From the NCBI GenBank assembly GCA_963824475.1, contig CAWGPR010000001.1, forward strand, positions 186,001 to 250,000: a DNA stretch of 64,000 bases, in the 5' to 3' direction. The stretch comes from Roseiarcus sp963824475. GTDB lineage: Bacteria; Pseudomonadota; Alphaproteobacteria; Rhizobiales; Beijerinckiaceae. The notes under the pieces were generated by a model. It did not search any database, had not been told where the DNA came from, and was given only the letters and a program-made list of their open reading frames with translations. The position numbers and the translations under genes were made by a program. Each line of letters starts with the position of its first letter. The first letter of the stretch is position 1. Shown here piece by piece: positions 43,811 through 53,144 of the stretch.

Positions 43811-45394
43811 TCATTGCTCCGCGCCCTGTTCCCGTTCGCGAAGCTTGAACCGCTGGATCTTGCCGGTCGCGGTCTTTGGCAATTCAGAGACGAACTCGAT
43901 GGCGCGCGGGTATTTGTATGGCGCTAGGCGGTCCTTGACGAAGCGCTGAAGCTCGCCCTCGTCGGCCGAGGCGGCCTGCTTCAAGACCACGAACGCCTTG
44001 GTCTTCATGAGGCCGTCCGCGTCGGGGGCGCCGATCACCGCGGCTTCCAGGACGGAAGGGTGCTGCACCAGCGTCGCCTCGACCTCGAACGGGCTCACCC
44101 ACACGCCTCCGACCTTCAGCATATCGTCCGAACGGCCGGCATAGGTGAAGGTTCCGTCGGCATTGCGGACATACTTGTCGCCGCTCTTGGTCCAGCGCCC
44201 CTCGAAAGTCTCACGCGTCTTGGCGCGATTGCCCCAGTACATGAGCGCCGCCGACGGCCCGTGGATGTAGAGGTCGCCCGGCTCGCCATCCAGAACGGCG
44301 CGTACGTCCTCGCCGCGCAACTCGATGTCGTAGCCTGGCACCGGCCAGCCGGTCGAGCCGTATCGCACCTTGTCCGGACGATTCGAGATGAAGATGTGCA
44401 GCATCTCGGTCGAGCCGATGCCGTCGACGATGTCGACCCCAAAACGGCGCTTGAACCGCTCGCCAATGTCGGCCGGCAGCGCTTCGCCGGCGGACGACAC
44501 GAGCCTCAGCGCCACGTCCTCGCGTTTCGGCAGCAGGTTCGAAGCGAGTATGCCGGCGAAGCCGGTCGGCGCGCCGTAGAACACGGTCGGCTTGACGCCG
44601 CCGACACCGCCCAGCCAGCGCTTGAACACAGCCTCAGGCGTCGGCCGCTCGGCCATCAAGAGCGCGGTTGCGCCAACAGCGAGCGGAAAGGTAAGCGCGT
44701 TCCCGAGCCCATAGGCGAAGAAAAGCTTGGCGGCGGAGAAGCAGACGTCGCTCGCCTTGAGGCCCAGGATCGCCTTGCCGTAAAGCTCGGTCGTCCAATA
44801 GGGGTTCGCGTGCGAATGCACCGTCCCCTTCGGCCGCCCGGTCGAGCCTGACGAATAGAGCCAGAAGGCGGGATCGTCGGCGTGCGTGCGGGCCGATTTC
44901 ATCAGCGGCGCCGCGTTGGCAAGGAAGTCCTCGAACTCGATCTCGCCGAAGTCGAGCGGCTGCGCCGGGCGCGAGACGACCACCGTGTGGACTTCGTGAT
45001 CCGCTTTGGCGAGCGCGGCTTTCAGCGTTGGCTTGACCGCGCCGCTGACCAGCGCGGCTTGGGCGCGCGAATGCTCGAGCATATAGGCAAGATCGTCGGC
45101 GGTGAGCAGCGTGTTGACCGCGACCGGAACGACGCCCGCAAGCATCGCGCCTAGAAACGCAACCGGCCAGTCGGCGCCATCCTGCATAAGGATGAGCGCG
45201 CGCTCCTCGCGCTTGACGCCCCTCTCCTTGAGCGCAGCGGCGAACCGTCGGGCGCGATTGTCGAGTTCGCCGTAAGTCACGGCGCCGGCGTCGTCGATGA
45301 ACGCCGCCTTGTTCGGGCGACCCGCATTGGCATCCAGCAAATGCGCCGCGAAGTTGAACGCCTCCGGCGGCGGTTCAACCAAGCTTGCGGTCAT
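43811..45394 (-). CDS. Benzoate-CoA ligase family protein
   Basis: 527 residues. It is an ANL-superfamily enzyme with P-loop-like YSSGSTGRPKGTVHSHANPY, the downstream motif GIGSTEMLHIFISNRPDKVR, YAGRSDDMLKVGGVWVSPFE and the C-terminal catalytic Lys in KTATGKIQRFKLR. The last half closely follows benzoate-CoA ligases (STEMLHIFxSNRP..VRYGTTG), distinct from acetate or fatty-acid ligases. It activates benzoate to benzoyl-CoA. It is divergent from boxR, and the operator-like repeat lies in the shared 154-base gap, so joint control is likely. Confidence 0.92.
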   Translation of the reverse strand: MTASLVEPPPEAFNFAAHLLDANAGRPNKAAFIDDAGAVTYGELDNRARRFAAALKERGVKREERALILMQDGADWPVAFLGAMLAGVVPVAVNTLLTADDLAYMLEHSRAQAALVSGAVKPTLKAALAKADHEVHTVVVSRPAQPLDFGEIEFEDFLANAAPLMKSARTHADDPAFWLYSSGSTGRPKGTVHSHANPYWTTELYGKAILGLKASDVCFSAAKLFFAYGLGNALTFPLAVGATALLMAERPTPEAVFKRWLGGVGGVKPTVFYGAPTGFAGILASNLLPKREDVALRLVSSAGEALPADIGERFKRRFGVDIVDGIGSTEMLHIFISNRPDKVRYGSTGWPVPGYDIELRGEDVRAVLDGEPGDLYIHGPSAALMYWGNRAKTRETFEGRWTKSGDKYVRNADGTFTYAGRSDDMLKVGGVWVSPFEVEATLVQHPSVLEAAVIGAPDADGLMKTKAFVVLKQAASADEGELQRFVKDRLAPYKYPRAIEFVSELPKTATGKIQRFKLREREQGAEQ

Positions 45395-45499
45395 CGGCGT
45401 CTCCCTGGCGCCGTCCGAAGCTCACGGGCGGACGGCTTCTCCCTGAATTGGCGGCCTGCGGTCAGAGCGCCGCAGCCCAGACAACGGTTGTTCGCGTCG

Positions 45500-45518
45500 G
45501 CATTATGCAATATTATGC
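45500..45518. promoter_or_regulatory. Candidate BoxR operator upstream of boxR and the ligase gene
   Basis: The sequence GCATTATGCAATATTATGC contains ATTATGC twice (45502-45508 and 45512-45518), exactly ten bases apart, one helical turn. It also fits TGCA-N6-TGC, close to the TGCA-N6-TGCA pattern reported for the related BzdR regulator. Its last base is 30 bases before the TTG start of boxR. The ten-base core GCATTATGCA recurs in inverted form in front of boxC. Confidence 0.5.
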
Positions 45519-45548
45519 TTCATTCATCTCTAGGAGGGCGCCCGGACC

Positions 45549-46532
45549 TTGTCAAACAATGCGCCATTCTCGCCGACCGCGGCGACAATCGACGCGCGCG
45601 ACGCCGCAGGCGACGATGCGGGCCGAAACGCGCCGATCGAGGCCGAGGAGGGCAAGGAACCGTTTCTGGCCGCGCTCGGCGAGCGCACGAAGGCCTTGCG
45701 CGTGCGGCGTGGTTTGACCCGCAAGGCGCTCGCGCGCTTGACTGGCGTTTCCGAGCGGCACTTGGCCAATCTTGAATATGGCGTCGGCAACGCCTCGATC
45801 CTGGTTCTCTTGCAGGTGGCCCAGGCGCTGCAATGCTCGCTCGCCGAGCTTGTGGGCGACGTCACCACCCGGTCGCCCGAATGGCTTACGCTACGCGAGA
45901 TGCTCGCTGACACCGACGAGGCGACGCTGCGCCGGGTGCGGCTTGCGGCCTTGGAGCTCATGGGCGGCGCGCCCGCGCGCGCTGACGAAGCGCCCGTCCG
46001 CTCGTCGCGGATCGCGCTGATCGGCTTGCGCGGCGCGGGCAAATCGACGCTTGGCCGCATGCTGGCGGAGGATCTCGACTTCCCCTTCGTCGAGCTCAGC
46101 CGCGAGATCGAGAAGCTCGCCGGTTGCACCATCAGCGAAATTCTCGGGCTCTATGGCCAGAACGCCTACCGCCGCTACGAGCGTCGCGCGCTCGAGGAGG
46201 CGATCGAGGCCTTTCCCGAGGCGGTCATCGCCACCGCGGGCGGGCTGGTCAGCGACCTCGGCAGCTTCAACCTTCTCTTGCGCCGCTGCACGACCGTCTG
46301 GCTCACGGCCGATCCTGAAGACCACATGAGCCGCGTCATGGCTCAGGGCGACTTGAGGCCCATGGCCGCGAGCCGGGAGGCGATGGACGATTTGAAGTCA
46401 ATCCTCGCCGGCCGGACGGCCTTCTATTCGAAGGCCGATATGCGCGTCGACACCAGCGCTCAGCCGCTCATGGAAACCTTCCAGATCCTGCGGACTGAGG
46501 TGCGCGACGCGATTGGCCTGCCCGTCGAGTGA
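45549..46532 (+). CDS. boxR: BoxR-type regulator: helix-turn-helix fused to shikimate kinase-like domain
   Basis: 327 residues from TTG 45549; TAGGAGGG lies 12-18 bases upstream and no better ATG exists. Residues 40-100 form an XRE-type helix-turn-helix (GLTRKALARLTGVSERHLAN). From residue 150 on there is a shikimate-kinase-like domain with an intact P-loop, GLRGAGKST at 159-167, and DFPFVELSREIEKLAGCTIS and VIATAGGLVSD further on. This fusion is the hallmark of BzdR/BoxR, which repress benzoate genes and release DNA on binding benzoyl-CoA. It lies between the divergent ligase gene and boxC. Confidence 0.92.
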   Translation: MSNNAPFSPTAATIDARDAAGDDAGRNAPIEAEEGKEPFLAALGERTKALRVRRGLTRKALARLTGVSERHLANLEYGVGNASILVLLQVAQALQCSLAELVGDVTTRSPEWLTLREMLADTDEATLRRVRLAALELMGGAPARADEAPVRSSRIALIGLRGAGKSTLGRMLAEDLDFPFVELSREIEKLAGCTISEILGLYGQNAYRRYERRALEEAIEAFPEAVIATAGGLVSDLGSFNLLLRRCTTVWLTADPEDHMSRVMAQGDLRPMAASREAMDDLKSILAGRTAFYSKADMRVDTSAQPLMETFQILRTEVRDAIGLPVE

Positions 46533-46577
46533 CGGAGCGCGGCTCGGTCTTGTGCGGCGGGAGACAGAGCACTATGA

Positions 46578-46587
46578 TGCATAATGC
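46578..46587. promoter_or_regulatory. Candidate BoxR operator upstream of boxC
   Basis: TGCATAATGC is the exact reverse complement of the core in the boxR upstream site. It ends 30 bases before ATG 46617 of boxC, the same spacing as the boxR site to its start. The flank ATGATGCATAATGCGCA extends the partial symmetry. Confidence 0.5.
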
Positions 46588-46616
46588 GCACTAAACTGCG
46601 TATGAACGGGAGCGCC

Positions 46617-48266
46617 ATGGATCGGGTCGACTATCAAACCGAGCCGTCCCGCTACAAACACTGGAAGCTCAGGTTCGACGGGCCGGTGGCGACGCTGCTT
46701 GCCGACTTCGATGAGAACGCCGGCTTGCGTCCCGGCTATAAGCTCAAGCTCAACTCTTATGACCTCGGGGTCGATATCGAGCTTCACGACGCCGTCAACC
46801 GCATCCGGTTCGAGCGCTCGGAAGTGCGCGCTGTGGTCATTTCCAGCGCGCGCGAGCGGGTGTTCTGCTCCGGCGCCAACATCTACATGCTCGGCGTCTC
46901 GAGCCACGCCTGGAAGGTCAACTTCTGCAAATTCACCAACGAGACCCGTAACGGCCTTGAGGACTCGTCCAAGTACGAGGGCCTGAAGTTCCTGGCCGCC
47001 GTCAACGGCTCGTGCGCCGGCGGCGGCTACGAGCTGGCATTGGCCTGCGACGAGATCATCCTCATCGACGACCGCTCAAGCGCCGTGAGCCTGCCCGAGG
47101 TGCCGCTGCTCGGCGTGCTGCCCGGGACCGGCGGTCTCACGCGGCTGACCGACAAGCGCCACGTCCGCCACGATCTCGCGGACGTCTTCTGCACCACCAG
47201 CGAAGGCGTGCGCGGCGAGAAGGCTCTCTACTGGCGACTCGTCGACGCGATCGCCAAGCCGGCGCAGTTCGAGGCCAAGGTGAAAGAGCGCGCCCTCGCG
47301 CTTGCCGCGATCAGCGACCGCCCTGCGTCAGCGAGAGGCTTCGCGCTGACCCCGATTGAACGGGCCATCGAAGCCGATGCGCTTACCTATTCGCACGTCA
47401 AGGTCACAATCGACCGGACCGCGCGCGCCGCAACCTTCGTGATCAAGGGCCCAACGGGCCCTCAACCGCAAGACGTTGCCGCGATCGAGGCGGAAGGCGC
47501 GAACTGGTATCCGCTGGCGCTCGCCCGCGAGCTCGACGACGCGATCCTGTCGATGCGCACCAACGAGCTCGACATCGGCGTGTGGCTGATGAGAAGCGAG
47601 GGCGAGCTTGAGGCGGTTCTCGTGATGGACGCGACGCTCCGCGCGCTCAAAGAGCATTGGCTGGTGCGTGAAACGATCGGCTATCTGCGCCGCACCTTGA
47701 GCCGGCTCGATATCACCTCGCGCAGCCTGTTCGCGCTTGTTGACGAGGGCTCTTGCTTCGCCGGCACGCTGTTCGAGATCGCACTCGCTTGCGACCGGAT
47801 CTACCATCTCGCGCTGCCGGCAGGCGAAGGGCGCGCGCCCAGAATCGCGGTGAGCGCGGCGAACTTCGGCGACTACCCGATGGCGAGCGGCCAGAGCCGC
47901 GTTGGGCGGCGCTTCTACGACGAGAGGCCGGCGCTCGAACAGCTTAAAGCTGGCGTCGGCAAGCCGCTCGAAGCCGACGCCGCCTTCGCCCTTGGCCTCG
48001 CCACCAGCATTCCCGACGATATCGACTGGGCGGACGAGATCCGCATCGCGGTCCAGGAACGCGCGTCCATGAGCCCCGACGCCCTGACGGCGATGGAGGC
48101 GAACCTGCGCTTCGACGGCCCCGAGACTCTGGCCACGCGCGTCTTCGGCCGCCTTACGGCCTGGCAGAACTGGATCTTCCAGCGTCCCAACGCGGTCGGC
48201 GACAAGGGCGCGCTCAAAGTCTACGGCAAGGGCGAAAAGGCCGCGTTCGACTGGAACCGGGTGTGA
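46617..48266 (+). CDS. boxC: 2,3-epoxybenzoyl-CoA dihydrolase
   Basis: 549 residues from ATG 46617, which has GGGAG nine bases upstream; the earlier ATGs at 46584 and 46602 lie in or beside the presumed operator. It contains two crotonase-like halves: AVVISSARERVFCSGANIYM and FLAAVNGSCAGGGYELALAC in the first, and SLFALVDEGSCFAGTLFEIA in the second. This double-crotonase layout and YKHWKLRFDGPVATLLADFD at the start match BoxC, which opens the ring of the benzoyl-CoA epoxide to 3,4-dehydroadipyl-CoA semialdehyde and formate. The stop overlaps the boxA start (TGATG). Confidence 0.95.
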   Translation: MDRVDYQTEPSRYKHWKLRFDGPVATLLADFDENAGLRPGYKLKLNSYDLGVDIELHDAVNRIRFERSEVRAVVISSARERVFCSGANIYMLGVSSHAWKVNFCKFTNETRNGLEDSSKYEGLKFLAAVNGSCAGGGYELALACDEIILIDDRSSAVSLPEVPLLGVLPGTGGLTRLTDKRHVRHDLADVFCTTSEGVRGEKALYWRLVDAIAKPAQFEAKVKERALALAAISDRPASARGFALTPIERAIEADALTYSHVKVTIDRTARAATFVIKGPTGPQPQDVAAIEAEGANWYPLALARELDDAILSMRTNELDIGVWLMRSEGELEAVLVMDATLRALKEHWLVRETIGYLRRTLSRLDITSRSLFALVDEGSCFAGTLFEIALACDRIYHLALPAGEGRAPRIAVSAANFGDYPMASGQSRVGRRFYDERPALEQLKAGVGKPLEADAAFALGLATSIPDDIDWADEIRIAVQERASMSPDALTAMEANLRFDGPETLATRVFGRLTAWQNWIFQRPNAVGDKGALKVYGKGEKAAFDWNRV

Positions 48267-49543
48267 TGGACGCGTCCGAGGCCGAGGTCATCAGGCAGCA
48301 CCTGATCGACCCGGAAATCTGCATCCGTTGCAACACCTGCGAGTCGACCTGCCCGGTCGGCGCGATCACGCATGACGCGCGCAACTATGTCGTCGACGCG
48401 AGCATCTGCAATCTCTGCATGGCTTGCGTTCCGCCCTGCCCGACCGGCAGCATCGACAATTGGCGGTCAATGCCGCGCTCGCGGGCCTACAGCATTGAGG
48501 CGCAGTTCGGCTGGGACGCTTTGCCGGCGGAACTCAGCGCCGGAGAGCTCGGCGCTGCTGGCGCGTCCGGAGAGGCGCTTCCGGCCGCCGCGGCCTCTCG
48601 AGCCGCGCCCAGTGGCGCGAGCGAGGAAGCGGCGTTCGACGTCAGCGCCTACGCGGCCGCGATCCCGCCTTGGTCCGCCGCCAGTCCTTACGCCAGCCTC
48701 TATGGTCCGAAGGCGGCGGCGCGATCGGTCGCCGCCACTGTCGTCGGCAATGTCCGGGTGACAGAAGTCGGCAAGGATTACGACACCCATCACATCGTGC
48801 TCGACTTCGGCGCCATGCCATTTCCGGTGCTCGAAGGGCAGTCGATTGGCGTCATTCCTCCCGGCGTCGACGCGGCCGCGCGACCGCACCACCCGCGCCA
48901 ATATTCGGTCGCAAGCCCGCGCAACGGCGAGCGGCCCGGCTATAACAACGTCTCGCTCACCGTGAAGCGGGTGTTGGAGGACCACCAGGGCCGCTCCGTC
49001 CGCGGTGTCGTCAGCAACTATCTCTGCGACCTCAGGGTCGGCGACAAGGTCGAGGTGACGGGGCCGTTCGGGGTGAATTTCCTCATGCCGAACCACCCCA
49101 AGAGCGCAATCGTCATGATCTGCACCGGCACCGGAAGCGCGCCGATGCGCGCGATGACCGAGTGGCGCAGGCGCCTACGCAAGTCGGGCAAATTCGAGGG
49201 CGGCAAGCTGATGCTGTTCTTCGGCGCCCGCACTAGGCAAGAGCTGCCGTATTTCGGGCCGCTCGGCAATCTGCCCAAGGACTTCATCGACATCAACTTC
49301 GCCTTCAGCCGCACGCCGGGCGAGCCCAAGCGCTACGTGCAGGACCTGATGCGCGAGCGGGCGGCTGATCTCTCGGCCCTCATCGCCGACCCAGACGCCT
49401 ATTTCTACGTCTGCGGCTTGAAAGCGATGGAGGAAGGCGTGGTGCTGGCTTTGCGCGACATCGCTTTTCAAGCCGGGCTCGATTGGGAGACGGTCGGGCC
49501 TTCGCTCAAGCGGCACGGGCGGCTGCATTTGGAAACGTACTGA
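48266..49543 (+). CDS. boxA: Benzoyl-CoA 2,3-epoxidase, reductase subunit
   Basis: 425 residues. Two 4Fe-4S clusters sit at the start: CIRCNTCESTCP (Cys 19, 22, 25, 29) and CNLCMACVPPCP (Cys 48, 51, 54, 58). An Ala-rich linker (residues about 85-130) leads to a ferredoxin-NADP reductase module: RPHHPRQYSVASPRNGERPG (FAD binding), VSNYLCDLRVGDKVEVTGPF, MICTGTGSAPMRAM and FYVCGLKAMEEGV (NADPH). It passes electrons from NADPH to BoxB. A GTG at 48263 is an alternative start. Confidence 0.95.
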   Translation: MDASEAEVIRQHLIDPEICIRCNTCESTCPVGAITHDARNYVVDASICNLCMACVPPCPTGSIDNWRSMPRSRAYSIEAQFGWDALPAELSAGELGAAGASGEALPAAAASRAAPSGASEEAAFDVSAYAAAIPPWSAASPYASLYGPKAAARSVAATVVGNVRVTEVGKDYDTHHIVLDFGAMPFPVLEGQSIGVIPPGVDAAARPHHPRQYSVASPRNGERPGYNNVSLTVKRVLEDHQGRSVRGVVSNYLCDLRVGDKVEVTGPFGVNFLMPNHPKSAIVMICTGTGSAPMRAMTEWRRRLRKSGKFEGGKLMLFFGARTRQELPYFGPLGNLPKDFIDINFAFSRTPGEPKRYVQDLMRERAADLSALIADPDAYFYVCGLKAMEEGVVLALRDIAFQAGLDWETVGPSLKRHGRLHLETY

Positions 49544-49580
49544 CAGACCGGCGAACGCAGCTTTCGAACAGGAGAAACCC

Positions 49581-51074
49581 ATGAGCGCTGAAGACACCGT
49601 TAGCGACGCCGCCGGCGCGATCTCCGCCGATCGATTCGTTGAGATCAGTTACGACGAGGTCATTCCCAACAACGTTGCGCTCGGTTCGGACAAGCAGCTT
49701 CAGCGCGCGCTCGAGGGCTGGCGGCCGAAATATCTCGACTGGTGGAGCGGCATGGGCCCAGTCGGCTACCAGCAATCGGAAGTCTATTTGCGCACCGCCG
49801 TCGGCGTCGATCCGGCCGGCTGGGCGAAGTTCGGCTATGTGAGGATGCCCGCCTATCGCTGGGGGATATTGCTCGCGCCCAAGGTCGAGGGCCGCACGAT
49901 CCCGTTCGGCCGCCACAAGGGCGAGCCCGCGTGGCAGGAGGTGCCTGGCGAGCACCGCGCGCTTCTGCGCCGGCTCATCGTCGTGCAGGGCGACACCGAG
50001 CCCGCTTCCGTCGAACAGCAGCGCTTCTTAGGCGCGACGGCGCCGAGCCTCTACGACATGCGCAACCTGTTCCAGGTCAATGTCGAGGAGGGTCGCCACC
50101 TGTGGGCGATGGTCTACCTTTTGGTCAAATATTTCGGCAAGGACGGCCGCGAGGAGGCGCAAGCGCTGCTTGAGCGCCAGAGCGGGCAAATCGACAACCC
50201 GCGCATCCTTGGCGCGTTCAACGAACGCACGCCCGACTGGCTGTCGTTCTTCATGTTCACTTTCTTCACCGACCGCGACGGCAAGATGCAGCTCGCGGCG
50301 CTGGCCGAAAGCGGCTTCGATCCGCTGTCGCGCACCTGTCGCTTCATGCTGACGGAAGAGGCCCATCACATGTTCGTCGGCGAGACCGGCGTGCAGCGGA
50401 CGATCGAGGCGACCTGCGCGGCGATGGTCAAAGCCGGCATAAAGGATCCGCGCGACGTCGACGCGGTGCGCAAGCTCGGCGTCGTCGATCTGCCGCTGCT
50501 GCAGCGCAAGCTGAACTTCCACGCGTCGGCCACCCGCGACCTGTTCGGCAGCGAAATCTCCAGCAACGCCGCCGAGACGTTCGGCGCCGGCATCAAGGGG
50601 CGCTTCAATGAAGCAAACCTCAAGGGCGACGATCACCTGCTTCAGGACGCAACCTATCCCATCACCCGCGTCGTCGACGGCAAGCTGGCCGTAGAAGAGG
50701 CGCCGGCTTTGCGCGCCCTCAATGCCCGGCTGCTCGACGATTTCATCGTCGATTGCCAGGGCGGGGTCGACCGCTGGAACAGGTCGATCGAAAAGGCCGG
50801 CGTCAACTTCAAGTTCGTTCAGCCGCACAAGGGCTTCAACCGCAGGATCGGCGAGTTTGCGGGCAGGCGCATCAGCCCCACCGGCGAAGTCCTCACGGAA
50901 GATGAGTGGAGCGCGAAGAGCGGCGACTGGCTGCCCAACGACGACGACATGGCCTTCATCAACTCGCTGATGAAGCCCTGTCATGAGCCCGGAAAATATG
51001 CGAGCTGGATCGCCACGCCGCGCGTCGGCGTCAACAACCAGCTGGGCGACTTCGAATATGTGAAGATCGCCTGA
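49581..51074 (+). CDS. boxB: Benzoyl-CoA 2,3-epoxidase, diiron oxygenase subunit
   Basis: 497 residues, with GAACAGGAGAAACCC before ATG 49581. The diiron ligands are visible as NVEEGRHLWAMVYLL (E-x-x-H) and MLTEEAHHMFVGETG (E-x-x-H) in the middle of a four-helix bundle. The N-terminal KYLDWWSGMGPVGYQ and YVRMPAYRWGILLAPKVEG and the C-terminal SGDWLPNDDDMAFINSLMKP are typical for BoxB. It inserts one oxygen atom of O2 into the benzoyl-CoA ring. boxD, normally needed next, is absent from the window. Confidence 0.95.
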   Translation: MSAEDTVSDAAGAISADRFVEISYDEVIPNNVALGSDKQLQRALEGWRPKYLDWWSGMGPVGYQQSEVYLRTAVGVDPAGWAKFGYVRMPAYRWGILLAPKVEGRTIPFGRHKGEPAWQEVPGEHRALLRRLIVVQGDTEPASVEQQRFLGATAPSLYDMRNLFQVNVEEGRHLWAMVYLLVKYFGKDGREEAQALLERQSGQIDNPRILGAFNERTPDWLSFFMFTFFTDRDGKMQLAALAESGFDPLSRTCRFMLTEEAHHMFVGETGVQRTIEATCAAMVKAGIKDPRDVDAVRKLGVVDLPLLQRKLNFHASATRDLFGSEISSNAAETFGAGIKGRFNEANLKGDDHLLQDATYPITRVVDGKLAVEEAPALRALNARLLDDFIVDCQGGVDRWNRSIEKAGVNFKFVQPHKGFNRRIGEFAGRRISPTGEVLTEDEWSAKSGDWLPNDDDMAFINSLMKPCHEPGKYASWIATPRVGVNNQLGDFEYVKIA

Positions 51075-51187
51075 GGGCGCGCTGCTGCCGTCAGCCAATC
51101 GTGACCGAACTCGCGCCGCCCGCCTGCGCGACGCTGTTGTTGTCGCCGACCACACTCGCGACCTGCGACGCCTCCGGCCGCTGCGCT

Positions 51188-51400
51188 ATGCAAATCCGCC
51201 GCGGCGTCCACCGCTCAACCGCGGAATTGGAAGCCGCGATCCGAGCCTATCTCGACGCCGTCAACGCCGACCCAAAGCCCTTCCGCTGGACCAAATCCGC
51301 CGACGATATCCTCGCCGCCATAAAACGCTTCTGTCTCAAAACCCTCGAAATCGCCTCCGCCCAAGCCAAAATCGCACAAAACTCAGAATCAGGACACTAG
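51188..51400 (+). pseudogene. IS630-type transposase, C-terminal fragment
   Basis: The frame reads MQIRRGVHRSTAELEAAIRA, YLDAVNADPKPFRWTKSADD and ILAAIKRFC, the end of an IS630-like transposase after the catalytic Glu, distinct in sequence from the copy at 24.3 kb. Nothing upstream continues it: the boxB gene ends 113 bases earlier. It is a scar of an insertion or deletion directly after the box operon. Confidence 0.8.
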
Positions 51401-51410
51401 AGCGAGATGC

Positions 51411-51460
51411 GGTTTTATTTGCATTTGCCTGGAAGGAGTTCGCGTCCTGGTTGAATCCAA
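51411..51460. repeat. Dispersed repeat, copy A
   Basis: GGTTTTATTTGCATTTGCCT and the next 30 bases match 61530-61579 at roughly three of four positions (shared strings include GTTTTATT, TTTGCCTG and CTGGTTGAA). It follows the IS630 fragment closely. It may be a small mobile or extragenic repeat; no inverted ends were found. Confidence 0.35.
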
Positions 51461-51545
51461 TCCATAGGCTTTGCGGGGGAGCTACGGCTTCGCGTGCGCG
51501 ACGGCCGGTCGATCCAGTGAGGCTCAGGCCGGAAGCGCGAGCCGC

Positions 51546-53024
51546 TCAGTCTGGCGCCTTGCCGAATGGGATCCCGTTGACCTTGATCGACCGCTCGGCG
51601 TCCAATTCGACCAGCCAGGTCAGGCTGCCGTCGCTTTCGCTTTTGCCGAGCCCTTTGGCCAGCGCCAAGCCGGGCATGGCCTTGGCGGCGACGTCGGGAC
51701 CGAGGGCCTTGACCGCCGCCATCGTCTTGTCGAAATCGCGCATGTGGACCGTTATCGCGCCGGTTGGCTTGTTGTGGTCAAGGCGGATGGCGCCGGCGAA
51801 GTCCGCGTCGACCGCCGGCGCGACGACATGCGAGGGGGCGAACTCGATCTGGACCGGGCCGGCGCTCAGGAAAGCCGCCTCGACTTTGTCCGCGTTATCG
51901 TCGGAAAGGACGGGTCCGTCGCCCTGCAGGCTGAGATCGGAGATCCACTCGTCAGCCGCCGCCGCGATGTCGATGCCCCGAAGCGTCGCCGCGACGTCGA
52001 CCTTCGACGGCGTCAAGGCGCCTGCGTTGGGTGGGATGAGCCCGACGGGCAGGCTCAATCCCTCGGCGGAAACACTGAAGCTGATCGAACTCTGGGGTCC
52101 GGCGTTGGCTGCTCCCAACTGATACTTGACGTCCGCCAGCGCGATCGCGCCGGGCGATGCGGTGACGACGGTCTTCTGCGCTTCGATCCCCTCATTGAAC
52201 TTGAGACCGGGGGCCGCCAGCTCTTTGAGCAGGCCCTTGAGCTCGGCCTCGTGGGCGGCAAGGTCGGCGCGCGCCGGATGAGCCGCCAGCAGGCTCCAGA
52301 GGTCGAAGGCCTTGCGGCTCTTGAAGCCGTCGACGCCCAGATTGATCAGCGCCTTTTCCACCCTCGCGCTGAAATTGATCGAAGCGTCGGTTTCGCCGAC
52401 CCCGGTCGCTTTGAGGCCGATGTCGGTAATGTCCTCCTTCACCTGTGTCGACACCGAATTGTCGGCGCCCGCGGTGGTCGCGATGGTCTCCTGAACGGGG
52501 CCGAAATCGATCGACTCGGCGACCTTTGGGGTCTGGAGCTGGAAGGCTCCTTTGTCCAGGTTCGCCGAGCCGGAGAGAATCCAGGCAATGGCCGGACTGA
52601 TCAGCGCCGCCGAGCGGAAGTTTGTGAGTTCCACGCTGCCGCTCGCGTCCTTGGAGCGGAAGGCGATTCTGGGAAGCGAGTCTATGGCGACCCGCCAATT
52701 GCCATCGTCCTGCTCGACCGCCTTGTAGACAATGACGACCGGATCATAGGAAAGGCCTGTTTCGACGAGGAGCGCATTGAGCGCACTGAGGTCGGCCGAG
52801 ATGAGATAGTGGGAGCCCTCCGAGGTCACCGTCACGACCGGAGAAGCGCCGGCCTGCGCGGCAGGCATAAATTTGGCGATCAAGGCTTTCAGCGCCTCTG
52901 CGCCCTCGGGCGTGGCCGTCTTGTCGCCGGCGAGGGCCGGAAATGCCCACAGCGCCGCTGCGGCCAGCGACACAGGCGCAAGGCGACGGCGCGATCGGCC
53001 CGGACGGAATCGGAAGGAAAGCAT
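51546..53024 (-). CDS. Conserved exported protein, DUF2125-like
   Basis: 492 residues from ATG 53024. Signal peptide RRRLAPVSLAAAALWAFPAL followed by ALAGDK. The mature protein is made of many beta-strand-like repeats (VVTVTSEGSHYLISADLSAL, SVELTNFRSAALISPAIAWI) and ends LTWLVELDAERSIKVNGIPF. The closing VxVNGxPxG text resembles the end of DUF2125 proteins, periplasmic beta-rich proteins of unknown role in alphaproteobacteria. The family name is uncertain; export is well supported. Confidence 0.65.
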   Translation of the reverse strand: MLSFRFRPGRSRRRLAPVSLAAAALWAFPALAGDKTATPEGAEALKALIAKFMPAAQAGASPVVTVTSEGSHYLISADLSALNALLVETGLSYDPVVIVYKAVEQDDGNWRVAIDSLPRIAFRSKDASGSVELTNFRSAALISPAIAWILSGSANLDKGAFQLQTPKVAESIDFGPVQETIATTAGADNSVSTQVKEDITDIGLKATGVGETDASINFSARVEKALINLGVDGFKSRKAFDLWSLLAAHPARADLAAHEAELKGLLKELAAPGLKFNEGIEAQKTVVTASPGAIALADVKYQLGAANAGPQSSISFSVSAEGLSLPVGLIPPNAGALTPSKVDVAATLRGIDIAAAADEWISDLSLQGDGPVLSDDNADKVEAAFLSAGPVQIEFAPSHVVAPAVDADFAGAIRLDHNKPTGAITVHMRDFDKTMAAVKALGPDVAAKAMPGLALAKGLGKSESDGSLTWLVELDAERSIKVNGIPFGKAPD

Positions 53025-53144
53025 GGGCGCCCTGTTCGGTTCAGCGAGGCAATCCGAGTCTCACGCCAGCCTATTTCAGATTCTTTGCCGCCGCGCGATA
53101 AATTCTGCGCGAGAGAGCCGCGGCCGGAGTTCCGCAGCCTCGCC

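Noticed and set aside
50028..51155. 375-residue minus-strand frame opposite boxB
   Set aside because: It is a shadow of a highly conserved diiron oxygenase gene.
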